The notes: generated from the sequence alone by a model not told the origin. Numbered from the stretch's first letter, positions 37,518 through 47,818 are shown. The stretch is DNA of 64,000 nt from Holacanthus passer (GCA_025331565.1 JAFREQ010000064.1:1243501-1307500); one strand, 5' to 3'. A program made the numbers and translations.

Positions 37518-39550
37518 GTAAGACACACGAAGACATGAGACATGAACTGAGACATTTTTTAGCAGAGGTATTTATGGTTGATGTGGGACCTTCTTATAAA
37601 AGACAGGTGAACTCACGTCAGCCTTTCTCAGCACCACCTGTCATGTTTCAGACGTGTTAACTGAATTCATTAAACTGTTATTAGTTATCAGTTATTTAAA
37701 AGTAGATATTGTGACAGTATTTGTCTTCAAGTCAGTAAAGTTTGCATCTGTATCAATAACATTTGAAATGTCAGAAGCTCAAACATTTATCTACTACTTT
37801 CAGTTAACTCTTTGAAATCTCTCTCCAAACTTTTGGCTCTTTATTTAAAAATGAATCCATGACTTTCAGATATTTCAGCCACATGAATCCATTTGAACTG
37901 GTTCCTCTTTTTTGTCCAAACCAGCCGACCCTGAAAACCGATGACACAAAACGTGTCAGAGTCGTTTTTGGTGCCACGTCAGAGCGAATTAAAACAAACC
38001 TGATTTTAGTGACGTGAACTCAACATCACATCCTGCTTTGTGTTGTTATGTGTCGACCGTCCAGGTCGAGACACATGAGTAATTGTTCTGTTTGTCTTTC
38101 CAAGCGTCTGAGCCTCGTTTCCATCATCAGCCCTTTCTGTTGTTTTATGGCGCCGCTCTCACTCCTGTTGAACCACAGAAGCCTGGAGGTGCCTGAAAAT
38201 GTCTCCGTCCTCTTCATTTGGTGCCAACAGAGTTTAAATGTCCTCCTCTACAAATCAAACACTACACACACTTAATGATGTGAAACGTCTCTTAAACCGG
38301 CATTTGAAGCAGCGTTTAGATCACAGGACAGAGAAAACACTGAAGTGCTGAACTCAAGGTTGTAGCTTCTTTAGAAAGGTTTTTGAACTACGTCAGGTCA
38401 AATTGTGGTTTGAAACTCTGCATTAATTACAGCTGATTTTGAAACAGAGCAGAGGACGGAGGCTGCACAGCAACTTTGAACAAAAAGCATAAAAAGCCAG
38501 ACGAGTTCAAGAGCAACCTTTCTGTTTGTTCAGATTTTAAAAAAGCTCCTATCTGGGATAAAAACACAAGCTGAGTGCTTTTGAGTCGCTCCCCTCTGCC
38601 GGCGCCCCCCCTCGTTTCCCCCCTCGCTCGAGATCCCCGGCGTGGGCGACTTTCCCTGCTGGAGGTAAAATTGAAATGAGTGGTGGTGAAGAGAGAAAAT
38701 GACAGCACCTCCACCGCAGCTGTGTTAAATCCCAAAGTAGTGACACCTCGGAGCAGGCGGAGCGCTGACGTCGACCGACTTCTCCGCTCCTGCAAAGTGA
38801 TTGTTTTAAATTATCCTTCCTTTTTAAACTCTCTCCGCTCCAGTATCAACATCCTGGCGTCTTCCCGGCCAATTAACTGAGCTGACAGCGGCGCTAACAG
38901 AATAATTCAGAGGGAGACGAGAGGAACTGTCGTCTGCTGGAGGCTGAAAACCTCAGAGCTCCTTTCACTGCCAGATCGTCTCTTCTCTTTTTACCTCCCA
39001 GCTTGGTACCAACCTCCTAATCCACTTATGTTTCTCTGCTTTGTTTCAAAGTCGTCATTTAACTAATTACACTCAGATTTTTTTTAATTAACCGACAGAG
39101 AGACGGTGTTGAGAGTCTCCAGAGTCGCTCGGTCTGTTCCGGCTTTTTGGCATTTTAAACACTGTTTATGATCAAATACATTTGTTCTGATGAACGTGTG
39201 TTTGTGCCGGTTCCACTTCAGCACATCGTAACATCTTGTTCCTGCTGAAGGCGTCGTCGCTCCTTTCATCAGCAAACTGTTTCAGTCATTCAGAATCATT
39301 CAGCCTTTCTCTCCCTCTCCTCCCTCCTACCTTCACTCCTTCTCTGCTTCCTTTCCTCCAACTCAGTGAGAATTTTGTCAACAAACACTGTTGGGATATT
39401 TTCCCCACGACTAAAACAAGATGAAAACCAGTTTAAAAGTCACTTTGAAAACAACTAATTATTACAAACACTATTACAAACTCACTATAGACGCGTTTCA
39501 TATTATCTGAACCAGACTTAAATGTCTCCTTTGAAGCAAACTTCAAGTGT

Positions 39551-39730
39551 GAGTTGAATCAAAGGCAACTGGTTCTTGAACATGTTTCACTTTTCATCCA
39601 AGAAGCTTCTTCAGTTCTGTCTGACCGGCACAGAAACAGGTAGAACAGGTCTGAAACAAGAACCTACAAGTTGCCTTTGATTCAACTCTTCCTTCAACAC
39701 CACGACCTGGACGACTCACAACCTTCACAG
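39551..39730 (+). repeat. Interspersed repeat with hairpin arms
   Basis: The arm GAGTTGAATCAAAGGCAACT (39551) is inverted at 39658-39688, ending GTTGCCTTTGATTCAACTC, with about 80 nt between. The loop contains CATCCAAGAAGCTTCTTCAG, and CCTGGACGACTCACAACCTT follows. I recall these modules from a widespread fish repeat that may be a Penelope-like tail; that class assignment is tentative. Confidence 0.55.
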
Positions 39731-40159
39731 ACATATTTAAAGCAAAACTGAATCAAAACCAGGTCACAGATTTTGCTGCTTCCTCCTCCTCGTCCTCGGA
39801 CAAGCATCATGTGTGATGCAGCAGGTGAATCAGGCAGCTCGTCAACCTTCTCACTTCCACCTTAAATACTGTCTCCAGTCTTCATTCCCACCAAACAGCT
39901 TCTCTCTTCCTTCACTCTGAGTCATGTGTCACTGAGCTCTGTCGGGGAACACAGGTAGTTCCTCGTCCTGCAGTGAGATGTCAGGTAGAAACAGGTAGAA
40001 ACTGCAGATGAGCTGATCTCTGCTTCCTTTATTCCTCCTGTGTCCTGTCAGTCGTCTCTGCTCCGTCCAACCAGTGTTTAGGTTCATGGAAAAGAAAAAC
40101 TCTCAGAGAGGATCATTTAACATTTCATCTGTCTTTGCTCCAGATATGAGACACTTGAC

Positions 40160-40215
40160 ATAAGATAAGATAAGATAGCTTTTGTTGATCCCCCTCAGGG
40201 GAAATTCACTTGTTA
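40160..40215 (+). repeat. GATAA-type retroposon tail, plus orientation
   Basis: ATAAGATAAGATAAGATAG is followed by CTTTTGTTGATCCCCCTCAG and GGGAAATTCA. It is a diverged copy of the module at 18698-18758. Confidence 0.75.
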
Positions 40216-40461
40216 CATGACATGATGTGTACATTAAGTCTGTGATGGATTCACAACACTTTCATTAGTTTAGTTCATTTTCTTTTCTGAATCAGTTTGT
40301 TTCCAACCTGTGTGACTTTAGTGTTATAACCTTGTTCCCAGGTCTCAGCTGTTAACAACTAAAAAAACGATCCAAGTTGTATGAAACCAAAACTGTAAAT
40401 AGCATCAAGAGCGCGAAAAAAAGACATCAAGATTGTTTTGGTCAGAATTGGACCAGTTTTG

Positions 40462-40511
40462 TAAATTTCCCCACTGTGGGACGAATAAAGGTTTATCTTA
40501 TCTCTTATCTG
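40462..40511 (-). repeat. GATAA-type retroposon tail, minus orientation
   Basis: AAATTTCCCCACTGTGGGAC then GAATAAAGGTTTATCTTATC is the reverse complement of the same module. It lies about 250 bp from the plus-oriented copy, giving an inverted pair. Confidence 0.8.
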
Positions 40512-41579
40512 TTTCCCTGCTGGTCTTGTGTTTGCTCTGTGGTTGTGCTCAGACAGATGCAGCAGGTGTAGTTCTGGGTGGCAGTACGGTACAGAGTCGG
40601 GCAGGTAGTCGACAGGTGAGTGTCCTTTTCACCCACCAGAAAACAGCGTTGCAGTAATGAGAGGGAGCAGAGACGAGGACAGTAATTAACCAGAGGGGAG
40701 GAGGCAGGAAGGTGAAGGAGACATGAAGGAGGGACGGTCGGTGGGCGGTCGGTTAAGAGCAGTCTGTGAAGCAGCAGGTTTGATCTGAAGATCAGTTTGA
40801 AAGTGTCTGAAACTGGAACATGTAGAAAGAAAACACCTCGTCAGCAGGTTCATTCGTTCTGTGTCAGAACGTCGAGTGCAACAGATTAACTGGTCGAATC
40901 GTCAAGAACCAAACGTGACTGACTGAGCTGAAATATGAGCAAACACATGAAGTCGTCTTTCTGATGAGACCTTTCTTCAGCGTCACACACAGCAAAAATC
41001 AGCTGCTGACAGGATGATTATTTTTCAAAGTTCAGGAGAAAGAAACGCTTATTTTAATTTTCACATCAATTTTGTTAAAAGACAAACGACAAAAAGCTAT
41101 TTTACACAAATGGAAAGTCACATAAAATGGGTGAGTATTAATAATCCTGCTACAAGGACGGAAAAGCATCAAGTGCATCTTTACTTTACCTCGACTTCAC
41201 ACAACGAGTCACACAACAATACATAATAATCAAGATACTAATAAGATTCAGATTATTGAAGAATAGACAGAATATTAAACAAAGCTGTGACGCTGCTTTG
41301 AGTTCAGTTCTGACATCAACGTTTTAACGTTCTCACAAAGATTATATGAACTAATTTATTAATGATTAACATGTTAAAATTTGCTAATTACCAATAAAGA
41401 GAAAATAATTAGTTTCTCAGGTATTTAGTCACAAATCTGAATATTGGACAAAGCAAGTTTTTTTAGCTGCTGATGCCGTTGATGAAAAGTTAAAGGTTCA
41501 TATTTTATTTATTTATCACGATGACACACATTAATCAAGATTTCATCAGGAGACATGTTGCGTGTCAGAAGTGAATAGC

Positions 41580-41760
41580 TGTTAATTATCAACCTTGGAC
41601 TATTTAGCTGAAGTTTTCCCGTTATGTAACCGACGTAATGTTTCCACGGTGCATTCAAAGACCCGTCCGTCAGCTGGAGAGAATGAGATGAAAATGGACT
41701 CTGTTAATGACACCGGTGCGTCTCTTTGAAATGCAAATCAGATGGTTTGTGAACAAAAGC
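41580..41760. promoter_or_regulatory. Candidate conserved noncoding block with octamer
   Basis: Contains the canonical octamer ATGCAAAT at 41731-41738, plus GCTGTTAATTATCAACC and CTGTTAATGACACCGG. The (CTC)n tract lies just downstream. Confidence 0.27.
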
Positions 41761-41846
41761 GACTCCAGGTTCCACTCGAGTCGCTCCAGGTGTCTGTTAA
41801 AGCATCCATCTGTAACACAGACGGCCGAGTCCCTCAGAGCCTTGTT

Positions 41847-41881
41847 TCCTCCTCCTCCTCCTCCTCCTCCTCCTCCTCCTC
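41847..41881 (+). repeat. (CTC)n trinucleotide microsatellite
   Basis: About 11-12 CTC units. Open frames across it encode Ser or Pro runs and are not genes. Confidence 0.96.
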
Positions 41882-43008
41882 TTATCGCTCCTCATCAACA
41901 CGCAAAACCAAACCAAAGGCCAACGACTCGTCGGCCTGCAGGTCATCAGAGCCGGAGATTAGCAGGTGAAAGAAAAGAATCAGGCTGATAATGAATCAAC
42001 TCCAACCTGTGAGTTCATCTCATTTACTGCGATAAAGAGCAGCAGATCCAATAATGCTGCATCTGATCCCATTGATTATATTTTGTGTTGACGCAGAGAG
42101 AGTAGTTTCACCGTAGTCTCGTGCTATTACAGTTTATTTATATCTATCTATCATTCATTCGTCCATCCTTCCATCTATCTAACGACCATTCATGCGCCAC
42201 CTTCAGGACAACATTATTTCATTTTTTAATCAACTTGTGGGGAGAATTGAAGAAGAATCGAAGATGATTCTCCGTCTTTAATCCGTGTCGTTCGGCCGCT
42301 GAGTTTCCTGGTTTGTAATGAGCCTCACGCTTCGTACAGACCTTTTTGTATAATGATGTTTAACAGCACAATTGTGATAAACATCTCAAACAGTCATGTT
42401 TTCCATTATCTGAAGTGTGAAGCAGCAGCTTGTGAACGAGCGGCGGTAAACTGTCCCATCGTCCCTAAAAACATCATTACCTTTCCCTGGAAGTTACATC
42501 ACACTCGTCGCTGTGTTTCTCAGAAAATAGCCGCCCTCCAAACCTCTTATCCGATTCTTTCAGCGATACCCATGATCCTCAGCTCAACCCGCAATCGCTC
42601 TGAAGTCTGTGACTGAATGCAGGTCGTTGTCGCCCCTGTAATATCGAAATCCATTTCAGCTTCTCTTCTGCCTCCGTTTCAAGGAGCCAGATCAGTCTCA
42701 GTCTAAATGAATGCACACACCAGGATTCAGGATAAAAGACTCCAAAGATCAAATCATTGTATATAAATGTAAAACAAATCCACATATAAAAAAATAAGGT
42801 TCACAAATTTTTCTCGTTTTGAATAAATGTAGAAATTCACAAATGCACTTTTACAAACTGCTCGTTGTTTGTGAACTTCACTATGTTGTGTGGCTGTTTG
42901 AGACTCTCCGGATTCAACAACAGGGAACTTTCTGTAGCCAATCAGATGGCTTCTTCTGCTTCAACCAATCACATAAGCATAGATTTGAGTTTATCATTCA
43001 ATCATGAA

Positions 43009-43420
43009 TCAAACGGAGCCGATGGAGAGAAGTAACAGATGACCAGGTCGTCCACCAGGTCTCAGGGGAAGATAAACCTGTGCGTAGAAATGATAAGAGA
43101 CATTGTGACAAGTGGAAGCATGTTTGTAGCATGGGCCTAAAACTGAACCTTGTGGAACACCACAGGTAATGAGACTTATAGAAGATGAGTAATCACCCAT
43201 GATGACCAAACAGGTTCTTTCTAAAAGGTGAAAATAAAACAAACGAAGTGCGGAGTCCTCGATGCCGTGGCCTCAAGGGTTTCTGTGTTATGTGAAGCTC
43301 TAAACCCTGACTGATGTTATTATGACACATAAAAGTGCCAAAGTTAATTGATTCTTAGAAATTGGTCTAAATTTGTTAAGAACAGAAGGATCAAGATTTG
43401 GTTTCTGTAAAAGAGGTTGG
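43009..43420 (-). mobile_element. LINE reverse-transcriptase remnant, internally deleted
   Basis: Read on the minus strand, 43420→43340 gives LLQKPNLDPSVLNKFRPIS, matching the N-terminal RT segment typical of fish non-LTR elements (KKPNLDPSVLNNYRPIS). Then 43242→43009 gives SSSISLITCGVPQGSVLGP, followed by SYHFYAQVYLPLRPGG. The GVPQGSVLGP block is RT motif B. The catalytic FYADDTQVYL block has become FYAQVYL, so the aspartate pair is missing. Stops and a deletion separate the two parts. This is a dead 5'-truncated retrotransposon copy sitting antisense in the GRID1 intron. The clade (L2/Rex-like) is a guess from memory. Confidence 0.85.
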
Positions 43421-44219
43421 ACCATCAATAAAATACTGTGTCAATACCTGTAGTTTAATTTAATGGGAATAATATTAAGGCTGCACATGTTTGATTTGAT
43501 ATGAGATATGATTTCAGAGAAAAACAACAGCGCCCACATAGTAAGATCCTTCATACAATCATGTGTTTGACAAAGTTATGAACCTCACTTTTCTGGAGCT
43601 TTCGATAGTATCGCCCTGGTCTTCCTCGACAGATGGACTTTACCCAGTTGTCTTCTAAGAACCCTAATGACTTCTCCTCCATACTTTCATTTACTTCAAT
43701 GACCTCTGGTCCATGTTAGGTTAAAAGTTGAGAAATCAAAATTAAGCAGATAGAGAGATTTTAGCAGATCTGTTTTTCTCACTTCCTGTATCTGCTTGAA
43801 TTCAGTCCGTATTCAAAGGTCAGAAACATATTATTCAGCCTAGTTGCACCGTTTATTAACACATCTCTGGAAGTAAGCTGTAATATTCACATATACACAT
43901 TTTTCTTTGTGTATTCTTGAGTGGAATGAAGTCAAGACCCAGGAAACATTCAGCAAACACCGCAGACAGATTCTTAATGTCTCGGCTGCAATTACACGAC
44001 CTGGAATCAAACTTGTTTTGACTTTAAATCCTTTAACCTGACAGAATGACATGTTTTGAAAACTCCAATAAATGAGCTGCAAATCCCGGTGACTTTTGTT
44101 TACAGGCCGTTCGTTTTTAATTGGCTCGAGCGAACCTAAAGACAAAAATGAAACAAAGTCGACTTTTCAAAAGACTAAAGACGACAAACTGAGTCTTTGG
44201 TCGAGACTCTTGTTTAAGT

Positions 44220-44480
44220 CGCAGACGGTAATTATGTTGGCGTTATAAAGCGTAATAAAACTAATATTATTCAGAGATTATTTTATGCTTTTAGACTTAG
44301 ATTGAAGCTATCTATAATTACACCTCGCAGGAAATAATTGGCTTCCTCAGCGTCGAAGCAATTAAACATGTGCATCAATAAAGGCACTGTTTTAATGGCC
44401 TGTGTGAATCAGCCTGGATTTGACACTGTCATTTGTTTTGTGTGTGAAAACACTGATCACTGCTCTTAATTAATGTGGTG
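44220..44480. promoter_or_regulatory. Candidate conserved noncoding block 5' of exon B
   Basis: Unique AT-rich sequence with many ATTA/TAAT cores (GACGGTAATTATGTTGGCG, GAAGCAATTAAACATGTGC, CTTAATTAATGTGG) and no transposon signature, ending about 220 bp before exon B. It may be enhancer or splicing-control DNA; this is inference only. Confidence 0.28.
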
Positions 44481-44695
44481 GAGGAAATAAACATTATTCT
44501 GTTCATCAGGTGCTGAGTCGAAGTCACTCAGCATGAAACACACACACACACCCACACACACACTTTACCTGTTCACACTCACATCACATCAGGGAAATCT
44601 GCTTCGACCTTTTCTAATTAACACGGAGACAAACTGCAGAGCGACCGAGGTCAATAACGTCTCCTTCGCCTTGTCCCGCCTCCTCCTCTCTGCAG

Positions 44696-44869
44696 GAGAT
44701 CAGCGACACAGAGATCCTGGAGCTTACCCACAGTGCACTGGGGCGCATGACGGTGATCCGGCAGATCTTCCCGTTGTGGAGGGACAGCAGCAGCCGCTGT
44801 ATGAGACACAACCACCGGATCTCGTCTCTGCTGTGCGACCCGCAGGAAGGATACCTGCAGAACCTGGAG
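44696..44869 (+). CDS. grid1: GRID1 (GluD1) coding exon B, amino-terminal domain
   Basis: This 174-nt, phase-0 exon encodes 58 residues. It starts EISDTEILELTHSALGRMTV and ends with the diagnostic block NHRISSLLCDPQEGYLQNLE. The DPQEGYLQ ending matches GRID1; as I recall, GRID2 reads DPKDPFAQ. It forms part of the extracellular cerebellin-binding lobe. The acceptor is a strong pyrimidine tract ending CTCTCTGCAG. The donor GAG|GTAACG has C instead of G at +5, so it is not a strong site. The variable middle, IFPLWRDSSSRCMRHNHR, appears one residue longer than my recollection of the human segment (FPSAKDNQKCTRNNHR). Two cysteines are present, at exon residues 35 and 47. It follows exon A after a 7,178-bp intron. 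Confidence 0.95.
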
Positions 44870-45058
44870 GTAACGGAGACCAATGAATTCTTTGACATTA
44901 GATTGATTGTGTGGTGTTTTCATTTGAACACTGACTGTGAGGTGGAGGAACTATAATGCTGATGATCCTCAGACAGTTTTACCAGGTCAGACCAGCTTCA
45001 ATATGTCCAGAGGTTCTGTGTCAGATCCAGATCCTAAAACACATCACCTGACTGGAAG

Positions 45059-45125
45059 TTGGTAATCACTTTTGAGAGAAGTAACTAGTAACTGTAATTC
45101 ATTACTAATTTGCAGTAACAACACT
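45059..45125 (+). repeat. Dispersed repeat with AAGTAACTAGTAAC core
   Basis: GAAGTAACTAGTAACTGTAA followed by TTCATTACTAATTTGCAGTA and ACAACACTG is recognisable as the end of a common fish repeat rich in GTAACTAGTTAC motifs. A related diverged segment lies at 4490-4580. Confidence 0.65.
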
Positions 45126-45921
45126 GTTCACAGACAGTTTGGACTCATCCCACCGCTTGTGATGAGGACTCGATTTACTTGATGGTAAAAATGTTATAAC
45201 TAGTAGAAATAAAGACCAACAGTTTAAAAACCCCGAATTTAATTGGAACAGAATTCAGTGTTCGAGGGAACAATTTCTGATCAAATGTAACCTCCAGGTT
45301 ATATTTATAAAATATAATAATAAAATATAATAGTTATATATTTATGAAATATAACCTCCAGGTAGAAATTTGTGTTCTCCAACGACTCATTTGTGAATTC
45401 AATACAAGTAATTTGTTCTGAATAATTTGTGTCCTCAAATCACTGAATGATTCTCTAAAATCATTTGATGTGTCGTCTTCCTCCTCTCGTCTTCTGGAGG
45501 ACAGAAAGTCCTTCACCACAGAAAGACAAATAAAACACAACGTTGTGTTGAACAGTCAAACACAAAGATTCAGAGTCTCGATGAAAGTGGTTCATAATGA
45601 GCGAAAGCTTCAGGGAATGAATTCAGTGGTTTGAGGGCACAATTCAGTGATTCTAAGAAAAAAAATTTTGAAGGCACGAATTGAGAAATTAGTAGCAAAT
45701 TATTAAACTGAGGACAAAAAAGCAATGAGCAGCCAAATTAGTCATTTGAGGACATGAATTACTGATTTGAGACCAAGATTTCTGCTTCATCCTTCAGCTT
45801 CAGTCTGACCTGATCTGTCGACGTCTGTGGATCCAAACAGAGGATCCAGTCTGACCTGGTGGTTTTCAAACGCTCAGAGTAAATCTCAGGTTCAAACATC
45901 AGCTGGATTCAGTGGCACTAA

Positions 45922-45939
45922 ACACACACACACACACAC

Positions 45940-45976
<37 letters not shown>

Positions 45977-46131
45977 AAACTGGACCATTATTTCCAGTTG
46001 TGAAAGATCACAGTGATTTATGGTTGACATTTAAAGACAGCAAACACAACTATTACTTTAATTCACTTTGAGAAATATTGTGTCTTGTTTTGACATTTGT
46101 GGAGACGAGCGTAGTTTCCCACAAGACGTCC

Positions 46132-46177
<46 letters not shown>

Positions 46178-46186
46178 CACACACAC
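45922..46186 (+). repeat. Two interrupted (CA)n microsatellites
   Basis: 45922-45973, with one CACG interruption, and 46132-46186, with an AAAC interruption. Confidence 0.96.
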
Positions 46187-46741
46187 TCTCTCTCTTCTTC
46201 TTTCCTCTTTATGTCTTTAGTTCTTTTTTCCTTCAACCCTGTCTCATAGAAAAATGCTTGTATATTACTAATTTTACATGAATCTCTGTCCTTCAGGTAA
46301 ACAAGGTCGTTGACTCAATCATTTATGTAACAGAGGGTTAAATGTTCCAGGTTTCCTCCCTGATGGAGGACACAGAGTTCACAGACGTCAAACACCGTCA
46401 TCAGTTTGTCAGATGGACAGATTCACTCTGCGTCTGGAAACTAATGGAGGAGGAGCTTGTTCTTGTACAGTGTGTTTATAAAATGTAAAGTCTGACAGGA
46501 ATTAAAGCTGAAATAGGGAAGAAAGTCCAGATTCAAGTTTAATGTAAGCTTCTGAAATTTCAGCTGCCAGTTTGTCCCTGAATTCAAACAGCTGTCAGTC
46601 AGTTTAGAGCAGGTTTGTGCTTTTATTGACATTTGAATCACAGATTTTATGTTACAGGTCGCTGCTTCTCTTCTCTCTTTAGTCTCTGTCATAAGATTTT
46701 ATTGTCTTTAGTTCAGCCTTTTCATGACAAAAGAGGACGAG

Positions 46742-46750
<9 letters not shown>

Positions 46751-46809
<59 letters not shown>

Positions 46810-46916
46810 AGGGCCTCAGGCAGTGTGTTGTATGGACTTCATGCCAGTCAGCTGTACTCATCTGGACAGAGTGATGCTCATTTGTCACCTTGCATTTGGT
46901 CTCTGTTCCTTGCTTT

Positions 46917-46980
<64 letters not shown>

Positions 46981-47096
46981 AGTGATTTGTCACAGTGTGT
47001 TTCCTCTGCCCTCTGCAGGGCGGAGGAGAAGGTGCCAGATGACATGATCGCATGTGGGCAGACTGGCTACGAGCTGACTGTCATCCCAACACCATC

Positions 47097-47137
<41 letters not shown>
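46751..47137 (+). repeat. Three long (TG)n tracts in the B-C intron
   Basis: 46751-46808 (about 29 units), 46919-46979 (about 30 units) and 47100-47137 (about 19 units). All are on the GRID1 sense strand, giving UG repeats in the transcript, and lie within 0.9 kb 5' of exon C. Confidence 0.97.
47019..47100 (+). other. Exon-like segment flanked by long (TG)n tracts (candidate cryptic exon)
   Basis: A pyrimidine-rich stretch ending CCTCTGCCCTCTGCAG (AG at 47017-47018) resembles a good 3' splice site. Eighty-two nt further on, CCAGT|GTGTGT provides possible weak donors at the edge of a (TG)19 tract. A (TG)30 tract lies just upstream. Spliced after phase-0 exon B, the reading frame meets TGA at its eighth codon, and the length is not a multiple of three. 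Inclusion would therefore introduce a premature stop. It is not part of the known receptor, and there is no evidence here that it is ever spliced in. Confidence 0.25.
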
Positions 47138-47140
<3 letters not shown>

Positions 47141-47656
47141 ATGATGCAGTTCTTAGCTGGGTCTCACATGAGTTCCCATAATGTCAGCACAGACTGAAAA
47201 ACACTTGATTTTTAAGTTGCTGTTGAAATAAATTTCCCACCAGTACAAAAATTACTCTAATTACTTTATTTCACACATTATAGCTGCATAAACAATACGA
47301 CAATTATCCGACAGAACGTGTGTTCAGTTAGTTTATAGTGTTGAAATGGGACACAGCAAAGATTTGGTGAGCAGCTGGAGCTAATTAGTGAGTTCTGTGA
47401 CAACAAGTAGAAAAACTTTTTGTCTTGTGTTATTTGCATTTGTTTGGCCGCTGGTGCGTTCACTGACCTCACGGAGCCAAACTGTACGAGTGTTCATTTC
47501 AGCCAGTTAGAAATGAAAGGTGAGAGTTGAAAACATTGAAACATTGGAACCTCGACCAAATTTGAGTCTCTTCCTGTCCACTCATGTCTCTCCGCTGGCT
47601 TCACAAGCAGTCATACACATGTATATTTAACGTCCTCTGTCTCCTCCTCTCTCCAG

Positions 47657-47818
47657 GTGTCCAACCTCTACCTGTACGACAGCGTGCTGATGCTCGCCAA
47701 CGCCTTCTACAGGAAGTTGGAGGACAGGAAGTGGCACAGCATGGCAAGTCTCAACTGCATCAGGAAGTCCACCAAGCCGTGGAACGGAGGCTGGTCCATG
47801 TTGGAGACCATCCAGAAG
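47657..47818 (+). CDS. grid1: GRID1 (GluD1) coding exon C, amino-terminal domain
   Basis: This 162-nt, phase-0 exon encodes 54 residues beginning VSNLYLYDSVLMLANAF and continuing through LEDRKWHSMASLNCIRKS to WNGGWSMLETIQK. This is one of the most conserved stretches of delta receptors. SNLYLYDSVLMLANAF and MASLNCIRKSTKPWNGG match GRID1, whereas GRID2 reads SNLYIYDTVLLLANAF and SCIRKNSKPWQGG. The acceptor is CTCCTCCTCTCTCCAG. The donor AAG|GTAGCG is weak, with G at +4 and C at +5. Residue 46 is Trp (TGG, 47792-47794) where I recall Arg in human GRID1 and GRID2. It lies 2,787 bp after exon B. An unrelated longer open frame overlaps it and is a shadow. Confidence 0.96.

Larger units (their letters stand above)
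37518..44695 (+). other. grid1: GRID1 intron between exons A and B
   Basis: This 7,178-bp intron has GTAAGA and TGCAG borders. It contains the GATAA-type repeat pair near 40.2-40.5 kb, the inverted-repeat segment at 39.55-39.69 kb, a (CTC)n tract, a LINE reverse-transcriptase remnant at 43.0-43.4 kb, and AT-motif-rich unique blocks near 41.6 and 44.3 kb. No other gene is seen. Confidence 0.9.
44870..47656 (+). other. grid1: GRID1 intron between exons B and C
   Basis: This 2,787-bp intron has GTAACG and CTCCAG borders. It carries a degenerate dispersed repeat at 45.06 kb, two (CA)n tracts, three long (TG)n tracts at 46.75-47.14 kb, and an exon-like segment between the last two TG tracts. No independent gene is seen. 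Confidence 0.92.

Noticed and set aside
37622..37641. Possible RE1/NRSF half-site CTCAGCACCACCTGTCATGT
   Set aside because: Only the left half resembles the site; the GGACAGCGCC half is absent.
43594..43640. Plus-strand SGAFDSIALVFLDRW, resembling RT motif A (SAAFDTVDHxILLDRL)
   Set aside because: It is very short, on the strand opposite the clear RT fragment, with no supporting motifs alongside.
46633..47181. 182-codon plus-strand open frame
   Set aside because: More than half is Val-Cys repeat from (TG)n tracts. The short AEEKVPDDMIACGQTGYELT piece is in a frame that neither flanking receptor exon would use.
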